Positions 17,426 through 26,249 of a stretch of DNA of 37,987 nucleotides are shown in pieces (within the stretch, counting starts at the first letter, position 1; each line of letters begins with the position of its first letter). Below the pieces are notes generated by a model. It had not been told where the DNA came from and did no database searches. It saw nothing but the letters and a program-made list of their open reading frames with translations. Source of the stretch: Ignavibacteriales bacterium (lineage in GTDB: Bacteria; Bacteroidota; Ignavibacteria; Ignavibacteriales; Ignavibacteriaceae). The position numbers and the translations under genes were made by a program. The stretch spans positions 1 to 37,987 of the forward strand of contig JAAYVN010000077.1 in assembly GCA_012517155.1 (NCBI GenBank), read 5' to 3'.

Positions 17426-19538
17426 ACATTTTTTGCTGGTTTTTTTAATTATCGCTCCGGCTACCCAGAGTCAGATTTATTTTAATGGTCTCTGCCGGTA
17501 TGCTGTGCACGATATTGAACCGGGATTAACCTCCCTGATATCCTTGAATTTTAATAATGATTATTATACCGATCTTGCAGCTTTCTCCGGTTCAGGCAAT
17601 AAAATTATTACTCTGCACGGTGCTGAAAAAGGGAACAAAATCAGGAAAACTGTTGTGAATAATTCGGCTTCTCCCGATAAAATATTGCCCGTTACGGACG
17701 CAGCTAATAACGTGAAGGAATACCTTTATGTTTCCCGTAAAAAACGCACAGCAGGATTAATGAATTTCAATCAGGGAGGATATCCAATATTCGGTACACC
17801 GGTCCGTTTTAATACTTATCCTTCCAATATATCAGTTGGGAATACCGATAATGACCCCGAAAAGGAGTTTCTTATCTCCGGCGATTCGTTTGCAGGTATG
17901 GAATTACTGAAACACAAAAAGGGAAGGCTTGTTAGGAGTCAAATAGTAAAGGACCATATTTATCCACTCGCAATCCTTGTTGACCTGAATTCGGATGGAT
18001 TTGCGGATATACTTGCATATAATCTAATCGAAAATAAACTTGAATTTTTTTATAATAATTCAAACGGTAAATTCGCACTCGTAAAGCAAACACCGGTAAG
18101 CGGAAAAGTCAATCATCTATATGCATACAACATTAATTCGGACTTCTTCACGGATATACTTTTTTCCATCGGAAACAACATCCACTTTTTACTTGGAGAT
18201 TCTTCCTCATCATATAAAAGACAATTTACCCTGCGAACGAATTATGAAGTGCACAAATTTATTCCCGGCGATTTTAACCGGGATGGCTTGACTGATCTTT
18301 GCTACCTTAACACCCGCAACTCTGTGGTATCTGCAGTTTTTCAAAAAGATGATCTTACTTTTTCAAAAGAACTTCTTTATCTTGAGAAAGAAGGGCTTGA
18401 GGACTTGATACCATATTACAGCCGGTTCATTGAGGGTTTTGCTGCTTTAAGCAATAAAGGGCAGATATTTACACTTGCCCGCGAATCCTTTTTAGGGTCA
18501 AATAACACAATTAAATTGGCGGGAAATGCCGATATAATAGTTCCGGTATCCCGTCCCGGTACCTCCGCGGCAGATATCGGTTATCTTGATACGACGAGGA
18601 AAGTTTTTAACCTTGTCCTCAGAAATGAAGACCAAATGCCCGGGATTCTCTTTTCAACACCCGTGAATGCAAATTACAAAAACATAAAAGCAGAAAGTAT
18701 AAGTAATTCGGAAAAAATCTTTTACTTTTATTCTCAAAAGGATAGAATGATTGAGGTAGTACTGCTTGATTTAAACAATTTCAGACTTAAGAGGGAATTT
18801 GTTAATTGTGAGGGGGAAATAAAAGAAGTCTTTTTACGAAAGAGAGAATCCGAAATATACCCCGAGCTTTATGTGTTCCAGAATATATCCGGCAAGAAAG
18901 TGGTTGCACATTATAATTATCCTCAGAAACGGTATCGCAAGACAGGAGAAACAATTCTTTTCCCTGAGGCAATCGATATAAATGTGCAAGGAGGAGAGTT
19001 ATTCAGCTGGACTTCCGATTCTTCACATACAACCCTGCAGCGTTATATGGAAAACTTCAGCCAGCCGCTTGAGGTGGTATCACTGCCGGTAAAATACTCC
19101 TACCGCAAAAGTATTTCATTCGATTTTCTAAATAATGGGCAGAACCGGCTGTTGACTTTCTTCGCAGAGAAAGGGACATCTTTTCTGCAGATACTTCCAC
19201 TCAACAAAGAAATTACAAGAAAACTTGCCGGGAAAAAATATCTTCTGAAACAGATTGAATTAAGGGAGAAAGAAAACCTGACCAGTGAAGATTTTTTCAA
19301 CAACCTGTATATTGGAAAAATAAATCACCCATTGTCACCAAAGATATACTTTCATTCCGCTTACTCAGACTTACTTTACAGGCTTGATATTACCGGACGA
19401 GGCCGGTACGTTGCGTTAACTCCGCTTGCTGAAGTTCAGAACACAGGAAGTTACTTCGTAGAGAACAGATTAAGAAACCGGAGATTTGTGGTATATTCGG
19501 ATAAAGAATTAAATTGCATTCGGTCTGTAAAAATATGA
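17379..19538 (+). CDS. Exported FG-GAP/VCBS-like repeat protein
   Basis: 719 residues from the ATG at 17379, chosen because AGAAGAGG lies just upstream and the result is a good signal peptide (LIGKHFLLVFLIIAPATQSQ); in-frame starts further up would place the signal internally. Four calcium-loop-like motifs of FG-GAP/VCBS type are seen: LNFNNDYYTDL near residue 55, VDLNSDGFADIL near 200, YNINSDFFTDIL near 250 and GDFNRDGLTDLC near 298; the later part is beta-rich without clear motifs. There is no T9SS sorting domain or membrane anchor, so it is probably periplasmic. Overlaps the thioesterase by 47 bases and the metalloprotease by four, suggesting a partnership with the latter. Confidence 0.75.
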   Translation: MRRLEEGKKDFRLIGKHFLLVFLIIAPATQSQIYFNGLCRYAVHDIEPGLTSLISLNFNNDYYTDLAAFSGSGNKIITLHGAEKGNKIRKTVVNNSASPDKILPVTDAANNVKEYLYVSRKKRTAGLMNFNQGGYPIFGTPVRFNTYPSNISVGNTDNDPEKEFLISGDSFAGMELLKHKKGRLVRSQIVKDHIYPLAILVDLNSDGFADILAYNLIENKLEFFYNNSNGKFALVKQTPVSGKVNHLYAYNINSDFFTDILFSIGNNIHFLLGDSSSSYKRQFTLRTNYEVHKFIPGDFNRDGLTDLCYLNTRNSVVSAVFQKDDLTFSKELLYLEKEGLEDLIPYYSRFIEGFAALSNKGQIFTLARESFLGSNNTIKLAGNADIIVPVSRPGTSAADIGYLDTTRKVFNLVLRNEDQMPGILFSTPVNANYKNIKAESISNSEKIFYFYSQKDRMIEVVLLDLNNFRLKREFVNCEGEIKEVFLRKRESEIYPELYVFQNISGKKVVAHYNYPQKRYRKTGETILFPEAIDINVQGGELFSWTSDSSHTTLQRYMENFSQPLEVVSLPVKYSYRKSISFDFLNNGQNRLLTFFAEKGTSFLQILPLNKEITRKLAGKKYLLKQIELREKENLTSEDFFNNLYIGKINHPLSPKIYFHSAYSDLLYRLDITGRGRYVALTPLAEVQNTGSYFVENRLRNRRFVVYSDKELNCIRSVKI

Positions 19539-21211
19539 AGATTGGTATAAAACACATTGCGCTCTTAGTGGTTTTATTATCGGGTTCCACCTTATCCCAG
19601 CGGATGGATTCAATATTCAACGATTTTACCCGGATGAGACTTCCAAATGAAATTCCTGATTCTCCATCCGGACCATTGCATGATGAACGGAAATGCGGTT
19701 TCGGGATAACCGCACAAGTCCGTTTTAATATTGACGGTTTTTCGCCCACACAGCAAGCTATACTCAAACGACTGCTTGAAAGACCGGTAACTTCAACCAG
19801 CATTGTTTCACCCAGAGGATTCTTCAAAATTCACTTCGATGAGTCGGGTTATAACAAGCCCACCTATAGTGCACTTGAACTTGCAATTGCACTTGATTCA
19901 TCATACGCGGTTGAAGTTGAACGAATGGGATTTCCTCCGCCACCTCCGGATAATGGTGCCGGTGGAGATAATAAGTACGACGTTTATATACAGGCGCTTG
20001 GCGGAACATATGGTTATACAATGCCGGAAAATGAAATAACTCCAGGTTCGGATCAGTACACTTCATACATAGTAATCAACAGCGATTTCACCGGTTTTTA
20101 TACGTCCGGTATTAACGCGGCAAGAGTAACTGCAGCGCATGAGTTCCACCACTCAATACAAATGGGGAACTATGCATATAAAGAAGTAAGCGGAGAAATT
20201 GAAGATCTTTTCTTCTATGAGCTGACCTCGACATCAATGGAAGAATTCGTATTTGACAATGTGAACGACTACTATGGATATATGAAAAGTTTCTTCACAT
20301 ATCCGGACAAGCCTTTACAACTCCAGTCCGGCTATAATCTAGCCATTTGGAATATTTTTCTGAAAGAGAGAGTCGGGGAAGGGGTTTTTGTTAAACAATG
20401 GGAGCAGTTTAAAACCAAACGAGCACTTACTTCTATAGATATCGCACTTAACAGTTACAATACTTCTTTCTATGATGAGTTCAAGGAATTTGCTGTGTGG
20501 GCTTATTTCACGGGATACCGGTCGGTTTCCGGAAAATATTTCAAAGATGCGGCAGAATTTCCCGCTACCCTTAAACCGCTCGTTACCGCTCAGGTAAATT
20601 ATCCTTTTACCGAGTTAAAGTTTTCAGATTCAAAACCGACTGCAATCAATTATCTCCGGTTCTACAAAAAAGATGCAACAACCAACGATACAATCGCCGC
20701 ACTGATAGTCAATGCCGATATTCAGAAAGGGATAATTCCCAAGGGGGGTATAATTCCTTCGATTCCGTTCAGTTATACACTTGCCCCATCATCACTTAAT
20801 GGATTTTATACCGTGATTGATGGTCAGTATTATGCAAAACTTGAGTCAACAGAAATGCTGTCTTTTTCGAACAGTGAAATCGTGAACGATCTGTTAGCGA
20901 ACAGCGGCAGTTCAATCAAGCGACAGGTTGACTTTGTTTATCCCTCACCTTTTAACTATTCAAAACATACCTATCTGAACTTCGCACTTCCACCTTCCGC
21001 CGAGGGATACTGTGATCTCCACATTTTTGATATAAACTCGAATCTGATCTACTCAGGAACCGTACCGGTAAAAAACAACATTGGAATGAGGACTATTCAA
21101 TGGAATGGAATGAACAACCGTGGAGAAAAAGCGGGAAGCGGAGTTTATCTTTATGCAATCAGAATTCAGGGAGAAACACTTTCGGGAAAATTAGTGATTG
21201 TAAATGAATAG
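19535..21211 (+). CDS. Exported zinc metalloprotease, MXAN_6640-like, with diverged T9SS-type C-terminus
   Basis: 558 residues. Signal peptide IGIKHIALLVVLLSGSTLSQ; zinc motif HExxH in TAAHEFHHSIQMG (H202, E203, H206) with a downstream acidic segment FFYELTSTSMEEF that may give the third ligand. The N-terminal part (YSALELAIALDSSYAVEVER, DNKYDVYIQALGGTYGYT) and the AHEFHH signature fit the MXAN_6640 family of putative metalloproteases. The last ~90 residues (VYPSPFNYSKHTYLNFALP ... GVYLYAIRIQGE ... GKLVIVNE) are a diverged sorting/FlgD-like domain: YPSPFN replaces YPNPFN and the final Lys is missing. Four-base overlap with the FG-GAP gene, eight-base overlap with ccmA. Confidence 0.82.
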   Translation: MKIGIKHIALLVVLLSGSTLSQRMDSIFNDFTRMRLPNEIPDSPSGPLHDERKCGFGITAQVRFNIDGFSPTQQAILKRLLERPVTSTSIVSPRGFFKIHFDESGYNKPTYSALELAIALDSSYAVEVERMGFPPPPPDNGAGGDNKYDVYIQALGGTYGYTMPENEITPGSDQYTSYIVINSDFTGFYTSGINAARVTAAHEFHHSIQMGNYAYKEVSGEIEDLFFYELTSTSMEEFVFDNVNDYYGYMKSFFTYPDKPLQLQSGYNLAIWNIFLKERVGEGVFVKQWEQFKTKRALTSIDIALNSYNTSFYDEFKEFAVWAYFTGYRSVSGKYFKDAAEFPATLKPLVTAQVNYPFTELKFSDSKPTAINYLRFYKKDATTNDTIAALIVNADIQKGIIPKGGIIPSIPFSYTLAPSSLNGFYTVIDGQYYAKLESTEMLSFSNSEIVNDLLANSGSSIKRQVDFVYPSPFNYSKHTYLNFALPPSAEGYCDLHIFDINSNLIYSGTVPVKNNIGMRTIQWNGMNNRGEKAGSGVYLYAIRIQGETLSGKLVIVNE

Positions 21212-21833
21212 ATACGAACTAAAACTTGACTCGCTGACAAAATATTTCGGGAGAAGACTCGTTTTCCGTGACTTGAATATTGAATACTGTCAATGCGGTA
21301 TCTATGGCATATCCGGTCCGAACGGATCAGGAAAATCAACACTATTGAAAATAATTGCCGGGATTTCAACTCCCTCAAAAGGAAAAATAATCCATACTGC
21401 TGAGGGAAAAGAAATCGATACGGCTGAGATTCACGAACGCATCGGTTTTGTGTCCCCCTACCTGGTTCTATATGAAGAATTTTCATGCCGGGAGAATATT
21501 GAGATAATGGGAAAGATCAGAGGCATAGAACCTGACGAGCCTCATATCACAAGACTGCTTGAGACTTTTGGCCTTGCGGACAGACAAAATGACCGGCTCA
21601 AATTCTATTCCTCGGGTATGAAACAAAGAATGAAGTTTATTTTTGCACTCCTGCATAAGCCGGCTTTATTAATTCTTGATGAGCCGACCGAAAATCTGGA
21701 TAATGAGGGGAAAAACAAAATTTATGAATTAATAAAAAACTATTCAGCATCAAATATTGTTCTAATAGCATCTAATGAAGATTCGGATTTGCAATTATGC
21801 ACATCTTCAATAAACCTGCTGGAGCATAAATGA
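21204..21833 (+). CDS. ccmA: Heme exporter ATP-binding protein CcmA
   Basis: 209 residues, the size of CcmA. Walker A GPNGSGKST, ABC signature FYSSGMKQRMKF (SSGMK, a CcmA-type variant of LSGGQ) and Walker B ALLILDEPTENLD are seen. With CcmB it forms the ABC module that powers release of holo-CcmE in cytochrome c maturation. Assigned by the ccmB gene overlapping its stop by four bases and by the following ccmC-D-E-F. The start ATG lies within the end of the metalloprotease gene (eight-base overlap). Confidence 0.9.
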   Translation: MNRYELKLDSLTKYFGRRLVFRDLNIEYCQCGIYGISGPNGSGKSTLLKIIAGISTPSKGKIIHTAEGKEIDTAEIHERIGFVSPYLVLYEEFSCRENIEIMGKIRGIEPDEPHITRLLETFGLADRQNDRLKFYSSGMKQRMKFIFALLHKPALLILDEPTENLDNEGKNKIYELIKNYSASNIVLIASNEDSDLQLCTSSINLLEHK

Positions 21834-22489
21834 AAGCATATCATTTATTCAGGAAGGATTTATTTTCCGAGATACGGAACAGATACGCCATAAATTCCCT
21901 GGCAATGTTTATTATCGTCACGATAAGTGTGATCCTCTTCTCCGTGGGAGAGGAGACGATTTCCGATTATCTGAGCGGCGGGTTGTATTGGGTGGTTGTC
22001 TTTTTTACCGGAATGTCGGGACTGGCGCGAGTGTTTGTTTCTGAAGAAGAACGTGGAACAACCCTTACACTTCAGCTGATTGCGAGACCCGAAACAGTAC
22101 TCAGCGGGAAACTGATTTTCAATTTAGTTCTTACACTTGCGATGAACATTGTGATAACTTTTCTGTATTCGGCGCTTTTCCCGGCGTTTGTTATCAAAAG
22201 CTTAATGCTGTTTTTCATAACATTTATTCTGGGGACATTGGGAATTGCAATTTCATCCACGATTATTGCGGCTATAATTTCAAAGGCAGGTTCAAAAGGG
22301 ACACTGTATCCCGTATTATCCTTCCCGATTCTCCTGCCGCTAATATTGATTTTAATAAATCTTACAAAGATTTCGATGGACGGAACGCCATTTGGCGAAG
22401 CAATCATGGATGTTTTATTCCTGGCTTCCTACGATGTTGTGATGTTGTCCGTTTCTTACTTACTATTTGATTTTATATGGAAGGATTAG
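21830..22489 (+). CDS. ccmB: Heme exporter membrane protein CcmB
   Basis: 219 residues with about six hydrophobic segments. LFRKDLFSEIRNRYAIN at the N-terminus, the cytoplasmic loop VSEEERGTTLTLQLIARPE and the region FILGTLGIAISSTIIAAII are typical of CcmB. It is the permease partner of CcmA in the inner membrane. Overlaps ccmA by four bases; ccmC follows after nine bases. Confidence 0.92.
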   Translation: MKAYHLFRKDLFSEIRNRYAINSLAMFIIVTISVILFSVGEETISDYLSGGLYWVVVFFTGMSGLARVFVSEEERGTTLTLQLIARPETVLSGKLIFNLVLTLAMNIVITFLYSALFPAFVIKSLMLFFITFILGTLGIAISSTIIAAIISKAGSKGTLYPVLSFPILLPLILILINLTKISMDGTPFGEAIMDVLFLASYDVVMLSVSYLLFDFIWKD

Positions 22490-22498
22490 AATAAAAAC

Positions 22499-23197
22499 AT
22501 GATCTGGAAAATAATACTCTTTTTATTGATGAGTTATGTGATAATAGCAGGCATATCATTTCCGATTGTAGAAAAACCGGAAGCCTGGTATCACTTTCCG
22601 CTCATTCCCGGACTTGGAGAAAATGCAAAGATTATTTTCTTCCATGTTCCGACTGCGTGGATAACCGTTTTGGCATTCCTGATGTCGACGATATTCAGTA
22701 TCAAGTATTTGAGAAAAAAAGATCTGGATGATGACGGGAAATCGCAGACTGCGCTTGAACTTGGAATGGTATTTTGCATACTTGCGACGGTTACCGGTGC
22801 GGTATGGGCAAAGTTCACCTGGGGAGAATACTGGAGCTGGGATCCAAGGCAGACGAGCATCTTCGCACTGCTTTTAATATACGGTGCGTTGTTCGCTTTA
22901 AGATCGGCAGTTGAGAACGAGGAAAAGCGGGCTACACTCTCGGCGGTTTATTCAATAATCGCATTTGTCACAGTACCGTTTTTTGTTTTTATCATGCCAA
23001 GGATCATGAAGGGGCTGCATCCAGGTTCGGCAGACGATACAAATGCCGGTCCGGTGGTCAATTTTAAGATGAATTCAAACATGTATCTGGTTTTTGTACT
23101 TTCTGTCGTTGCATTCACAATTTTATATTTCTGGATGTGGCGAGTGGGATCCAGGTCATTAAATATTAAAGAAAAACTTTTAAAAAATTACAGATGA
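22499..23197 (+). CDS. ccmC: Heme handling protein CcmC
   Basis: 232 residues, about six membrane helices. The tryptophan-rich heme-handling motif WGEYWSWDPRQT is at residues 108-119, and the two flanking axial histidines are present in FFHVPTAW (H49) and KGLHPGS (H174). CcmC loads heme onto CcmE at the periplasmic side of the inner membrane. Part of the ccmA-F run. Confidence 0.94.
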   Translation: MIWKIILFLLMSYVIIAGISFPIVEKPEAWYHFPLIPGLGENAKIIFFHVPTAWITVLAFLMSTIFSIKYLRKKDLDDDGKSQTALELGMVFCILATVTGAVWAKFTWGEYWSWDPRQTSIFALLLIYGALFALRSAVENEEKRATLSAVYSIIAFVTVPFFVFIMPRIMKGLHPGSADDTNAGPVVNFKMNSNMYLVFVLSVVAFTILYFWMWRVGSRSLNIKEKLLKNYR

Positions 23198-23205
23198 GGT
23201 AAAAA

Positions 23206-23358
23206 TTGGAAGGATTATATTTGTTCCTCGAAAAAAACAGTATTTATATTGTAATGATTATTGTTCTGATAGTCTGGGCAGGTGTGTTTCTGTACAACTT
23301 AAAACTGGACAAGCGTTTAAAGTTTATTGAGAAAGAAATGAAGGAAGGAAAAAAATGA
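23206..23358 (+). CDS. ccmD: CcmD-like small membrane protein, TTG start
   Basis: A 50-codon frame starting at TTG (23206), with GAGG seven bases upstream, and ending in a TGA that overlaps the ccmE start (ATGA). The product has a short N-terminal segment (EGLYLFLEKN), one membrane helix (IYIVMIIVLIVWAGVFLY) and a basic C-terminal tail (LKLDKRLKFIEKEMK), which is the CcmD pattern and lies at the ccmD position between ccmC and ccmE. CcmD joins the CcmABC complex and is needed for release of CcmE. Easily missed because it is short and lacks an early ATG. Confidence 0.85.
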   Translation: MEGLYLFLEKNSIYIVMIIVLIVWAGVFLYNLKLDKRLKFIEKEMKEGKK

Positions 23359-23735
23359 AAAATAAATATATTTTCGGGGGGATTATTGTTGCCGTCTTTT
23401 TAACACTGATGATATATCTTTTCACACAAACCAACGTTCAGTACGAGAGCGACTTTACGAAAGTTATGGAAAAGGGGCGTACAGTAAAAGCCACCGGAAG
23501 CTGGGTTAAAGAGAAGAATTATGAAATTGACAAAGTCAACAAGACGTTCAGTTTTTTCATGCGTGATGAGAAGGGAAATGAAATGAAAGTAGTCTGCCCC
23601 GGAACCATCCCGAACAATTTTGAATCAGCAACAAGCGTGGTGGTCACCGGTGAATATACAAACGGATACTTTGCAGCAAAGGATATTCTGACTAAATGTC
23701 CGTCGAAGTATGAATCCCCAAACAAGTCTTCTTAA
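23355..23735 (+). CDS. ccmE: Heme chaperone CcmE, Cys-type variant
   Basis: 126 residues: one N-terminal membrane helix (about 5-23) then the periplasmic OB-fold (VKATGSWVKEKNYEID, FSFFMRDEKGNEMKVVCPG, VVVTGEYTNGYFAAKDIL). In classical CcmE heme is bound covalently by the His of H-x3-Y; here the site reads LTKCPSKYESP, so Cys115 replaces His and Tyr119 is kept. This C-x3-Y form is known from Desulfovibrio and archaea and defines System I*. A second Cys (C81, VVCPG) is also present. Overlaps ccmD by four bases. Confidence 0.95.
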   Translation: MKNKYIFGGIIVAVFLTLMIYLFTQTNVQYESDFTKVMEKGRTVKATGSWVKEKNYEIDKVNKTFSFFMRDEKGNEMKVVCPGTIPNNFESATSVVVTGEYTNGYFAAKDILTKCPSKYESPNKSS

Positions 23736-23774
23736 AGCAACCCGAAATGATAATATGAAAAACCCGGAGTTTAA

Positions 23775-26168
23775 ATGATTGGTAACCTGATTCTCTCACT
23801 TGCCCTTGCATTCAGCATATTTTCAATGATAATGTATGTTTTTACATTCAGAGGGGCAAGGAACACCCTTGGCATCGCTCGACTTTCTTATCACGCAATG
23901 ACCATGCTGGTAATAACGGCAAGCGTATATCTGAGTTTCAATATAATCACGCATAACTATGAGTTTGATTATATATACAACTACAGTAATGATCAGTTGT
24001 CACTTGGCATGCTTCTCTCGACATTCTGGGCGGGGCAGGAAGGCAGTTTTCTTCTTTGGGTGCTATTCGCAGCACTTATAGGAGTTTTTCTGCAGTCCTA
24101 TACTTCCAAAAGGGAGGATCTGGAACCGACGGTCATGTTCAGTTATACTGCGGTAGTTTCCTTTCTTTTACTGATGGTTTCTCCACTGTTAAAAACGCCG
24201 TTTGCCTATCTTTGGGCGAATGAGATATACATTGAAGCGGCAAAAATCAACCAGCAGTTTTTAAGTTTAAGTATCCTTCAGCCATTTCTAATGAGCGATG
24301 GTCAGTCGGGACAATTTTACGTAAAAGTCAATAAAGAACTTTACTCACTCCTAGCCGGGCAGGGGATTGAATTCAACACTTTCATTATCCAGGGGAAGGG
24401 TTTAAACCCGCTGTTGCAGAATTTCTGGATGCAGATACATCCCCCGATTTTATTTGCCGGATTTGCACTAGCGACAGTTCCGTATGCTTTTGCAATTTCA
24501 GCGCTCATGAAAAATTACTATAAAGACTGGGTTAAACAGTCATTCCCATGGTCGCTTGGCGCGGGCGGGGTGCTGGGATTGGGTATTATGCTCGGGGGTT
24601 ACTGGGCATACGGCGTGCTGGGCTGGGGAGGTTACTGGGCATGGGATCCGGTTGAAAACTCGAGTCTCATACCGTGGATTATTCTTGTGGCAGTTATACA
24701 CACTATGATAGTTCAGCGCAAAGAACAGAAGCAGGGAAAAGAGATCGGCAGATTTGCCAAGACAAACTTAATACTCAGCATAACCGCTTTTGTGCTGGTT
24801 ATTTACAGCACATTTTTAACAAGGAGCGGAATACTTGGGGATTCTTCAGTCCACTCATTTGTGGATCCGGGTTCACTGGTTTATCTCTTCCTGGTTATTT
24901 TTCTGCTTACCTTCCTGATTGCGGGTGTAGGGCTAGTAATATACCGATGGAAAAATCTTTCGGATGAGCATAATGCGAATGAAAATATATGGTCGAGGGA
25001 ACTGTCGCTTTTCAATGCAGCATTGATTTTGTTAGCCTCGGCAATAATCGTTTTCTTCGGAACATCTGCTCCGATTTTCGGGGTTACCGTGGAAATCTCC
25101 TTTTATGATGAGATGCACATACCCCTTGCGATTGTTATGCTGATCCTGAATGCCTTAAGTCTGGTGTTAAAATGGAAAGAGACGGAAGGGAAGGAAATTT
25201 TCAAGGGTCTTCGCCTGTCACTGGTCCTTACTTTAGTTTTCGCGATTCTCTTTATTTTTGTTGCCGGGGTAAAAGACTTTATGATGATACTGCTTGGAGT
25301 ATCGGCAGCATTCGCATTTTTCATCAATGTGGAAATTTGTATAAAGGTAGTTGCAAAGAATTTCAAAAAAATCGGGTCATATCTTTCGCATATAGGGATT
25401 GCGATTTTCGTTCTGGGGGTTATTGGATCGGGAGCCTACTCAAAGCATGCCGATGTGGATCTGGTCAAAGGAGAAAAACAGAACGTACTTGTTTATGATA
25501 TGGTTTTTACAGGCTATGAGCCGTTTGAAAATAATACCAAGTACAGATTTAACGTCGTTGTTACGGACGGATCGGATAAGAAAGTAGTATCTCCCGTAAT
25601 GTATATAAGCGATTTTAATCAGAGCATGATGAGGGAACCGGATATTGTTGAGGGTTTCACGAACGACATTTATATTTCCCCGGTAGGATATGAAGATAAT
25701 GAAGGATCTTCAAGCGGACAGGAGATTATTAAAATCAATCCGGGTGAAGAAAAAGTTGCGGGAGAAAAAATAATTGTAAGGTATGTGGATTTTATAAAGC
25801 CGGATATGACTGTTATGGCTCAGGGGGGCGATTTTGAGATGGGGGCGAATGTAATTGTTCAATATGAAGATAAAATCGAAGAGATCCGGCTGGTATCCCG
25901 AAAGTCCGGTGAAGGGCTGACAAATATTCCGGTGGAGATCAAAGCACTTGGGGCAGTACTGACATTAAACCATATTGATCCAATGACCAAAGCTGCGGAG
26001 ATTATTTTCCAAAAGCAAGCGGAGCAACCGCAAGGGCAAAACGTTAAAAAAGAAGTCCTTTCCATTCAGGCGAGCATCAAACCGTTTGTAAGTCTGGTCT
26101 GGATAGGGGTTTTCTTCACAGTACTCGGTTTTATAATTGCAATGATTAAAAGAAGCAAAGAAGAATAA
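23775..26168 (+). CDS. ccmF: Cytochrome c heme lyase subunit CcmF
   Basis: 797 residues, more than ten membrane helices. The WWD heme motif WGGYWAWDPVENSSLIPWI is near residues 282-300; LLSTFWAGQEGSFLLW, MQIHPPILFAGFA and the C-terminal periplasmic domain (from about 590) followed by a last helix (LVWIGVFFTVLGFIIAMI) are as expected. CcmF transfers heme from CcmE to apocytochrome c. It lies 39 bases after ccmE. No ccmG, ccmH or ccmI follows; the next gene encodes a beta-barrel protein. Confidence 0.95.
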   Translation: MIGNLILSLALAFSIFSMIMYVFTFRGARNTLGIARLSYHAMTMLVITASVYLSFNIITHNYEFDYIYNYSNDQLSLGMLLSTFWAGQEGSFLLWVLFAALIGVFLQSYTSKREDLEPTVMFSYTAVVSFLLLMVSPLLKTPFAYLWANEIYIEAAKINQQFLSLSILQPFLMSDGQSGQFYVKVNKELYSLLAGQGIEFNTFIIQGKGLNPLLQNFWMQIHPPILFAGFALATVPYAFAISALMKNYYKDWVKQSFPWSLGAGGVLGLGIMLGGYWAYGVLGWGGYWAWDPVENSSLIPWIILVAVIHTMIVQRKEQKQGKEIGRFAKTNLILSITAFVLVIYSTFLTRSGILGDSSVHSFVDPGSLVYLFLVIFLLTFLIAGVGLVIYRWKNLSDEHNANENIWSRELSLFNAALILLASAIIVFFGTSAPIFGVTVEISFYDEMHIPLAIVMLILNALSLVLKWKETEGKEIFKGLRLSLVLTLVFAILFIFVAGVKDFMMILLGVSAAFAFFINVEICIKVVAKNFKKIGSYLSHIGIAIFVLGVIGSGAYSKHADVDLVKGEKQNVLVYDMVFTGYEPFENNTKYRFNVVVTDGSDKKVVSPVMYISDFNQSMMREPDIVEGFTNDIYISPVGYEDNEGSSSGQEIIKINPGEEKVAGEKIIVRYVDFIKPDMTVMAQGGDFEMGANVIVQYEDKIEEIRLVSRKSGEGLTNIPVEIKALGAVLTLNHIDPMTKAAEIIFQKQAEQPQGQNVKKEVLSIQASIKPFVSLVWIGVFFTVLGFIIAMIKRSKEE

Positions 26169-26249
26169 AGCATAAAGAACCTTTTGCAGAGTTTTGAAAT
26201 TTCGTTAATATTCTAAGTCAAATATTTATAATTACTGCATGGAGTTAAA

